Positions 15,307-15,339 of a stretch of DNA of 15,339 nucleotides are shown one piece after another. Position 1 is the stretch's first letter, and each line of letters starts with the position of its first letter. Position numbers and translations under genes: made by a program. Source of the stretch: Nitrosospira multiformis (GTDB lineage: Bacteria; Pseudomonadota; Gammaproteobacteria; Burkholderiales; UBA11063); the NCBI GenBank assembly GCA_020726205.1, contig DYTA01000015.1, positions 1 through 15,339 of the forward strand, in the 5' to 3' direction. The notes under the pieces were generated by a model. It was not told where the DNA came from and searched no databases. It saw only the letters and a program-made list of their open reading frames with translations.

Positions 15307-15339
15307 AATCTACCTCACAATAGTTATCAAAAGTAATTA

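Overview
The window is 15.3 kb of AT-rich proteobacterial chromosome, mostly housekeeping genes with well-separated transcription units. RNase E divergent from RluC, HtrA next to LepA, and an AcnA whose residues around 170-190 read like the betaproteobacterial form suggest a low-GC beta- or gammaproteobacterium. I lean to beta, but this is judged from remembered protein sequences. No CRISPR array, tRNA, rRNA, insertion sequence or prophage is visible.

Layout: 1-1231 is the 5' part of an L-serine dehydratase gene (minus strand), cut by the window edge. Behind a hairpin lies rne (1297-3828, minus). A 658-base region (3829-4486) separates rne from the divergent rluC (4487-5419, plus); it probably holds a long, structured rne leader. 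After a hairpin and 340 AT-rich bases comes a short SleB-like cell-wall hydrolase gene (5794-6222, plus). That gap contains a good promoter and, directly behind it, a terminator-like hairpin. A bidirectional terminator separates this gene from acnA (6289-8991, minus). A compact divergent promoter region separates acnA from a lipoprotein gene (9122-10837, plus), whose product looks like an Ig-like domain plus a probable seven-bladed beta-propeller. A second bidirectional terminator faces a TauE/SafE-type (TSUP) membrane transporter gene (10892-11767, minus). Then come lepA (11943-13730, minus) and a periplasmic HtrA/DegP-type protease gene (13873-15306, minus).

How the genes relate: RNase E and RluC both act on RNA and share a divergent control region, an arrangement also found in enterobacteria. 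HtrA and LepA are neighbours in many beta- and gammaproteobacteria, usually with lepB next. Here each gene has its own terminator, and a TSUP permease stands where lepB would be expected. AcnA and the serine dehydratase both carry Fe-S clusters and serve central carbon metabolism, but nothing shows co-regulation. Several genes (lepA, the permease, the lipoprotein and the SleB-like hydrolase) share an extended -10 promoter (TGn before the -10 hexamer) with -35 elements ranging from perfect to none.

I found no clear new multi-gene system. The observations most worth following are the leader of the SleB-like gene (possible small RNA or attenuator), the signal-less hydrolase itself, the lipoprotein architecture, and the rne leader.
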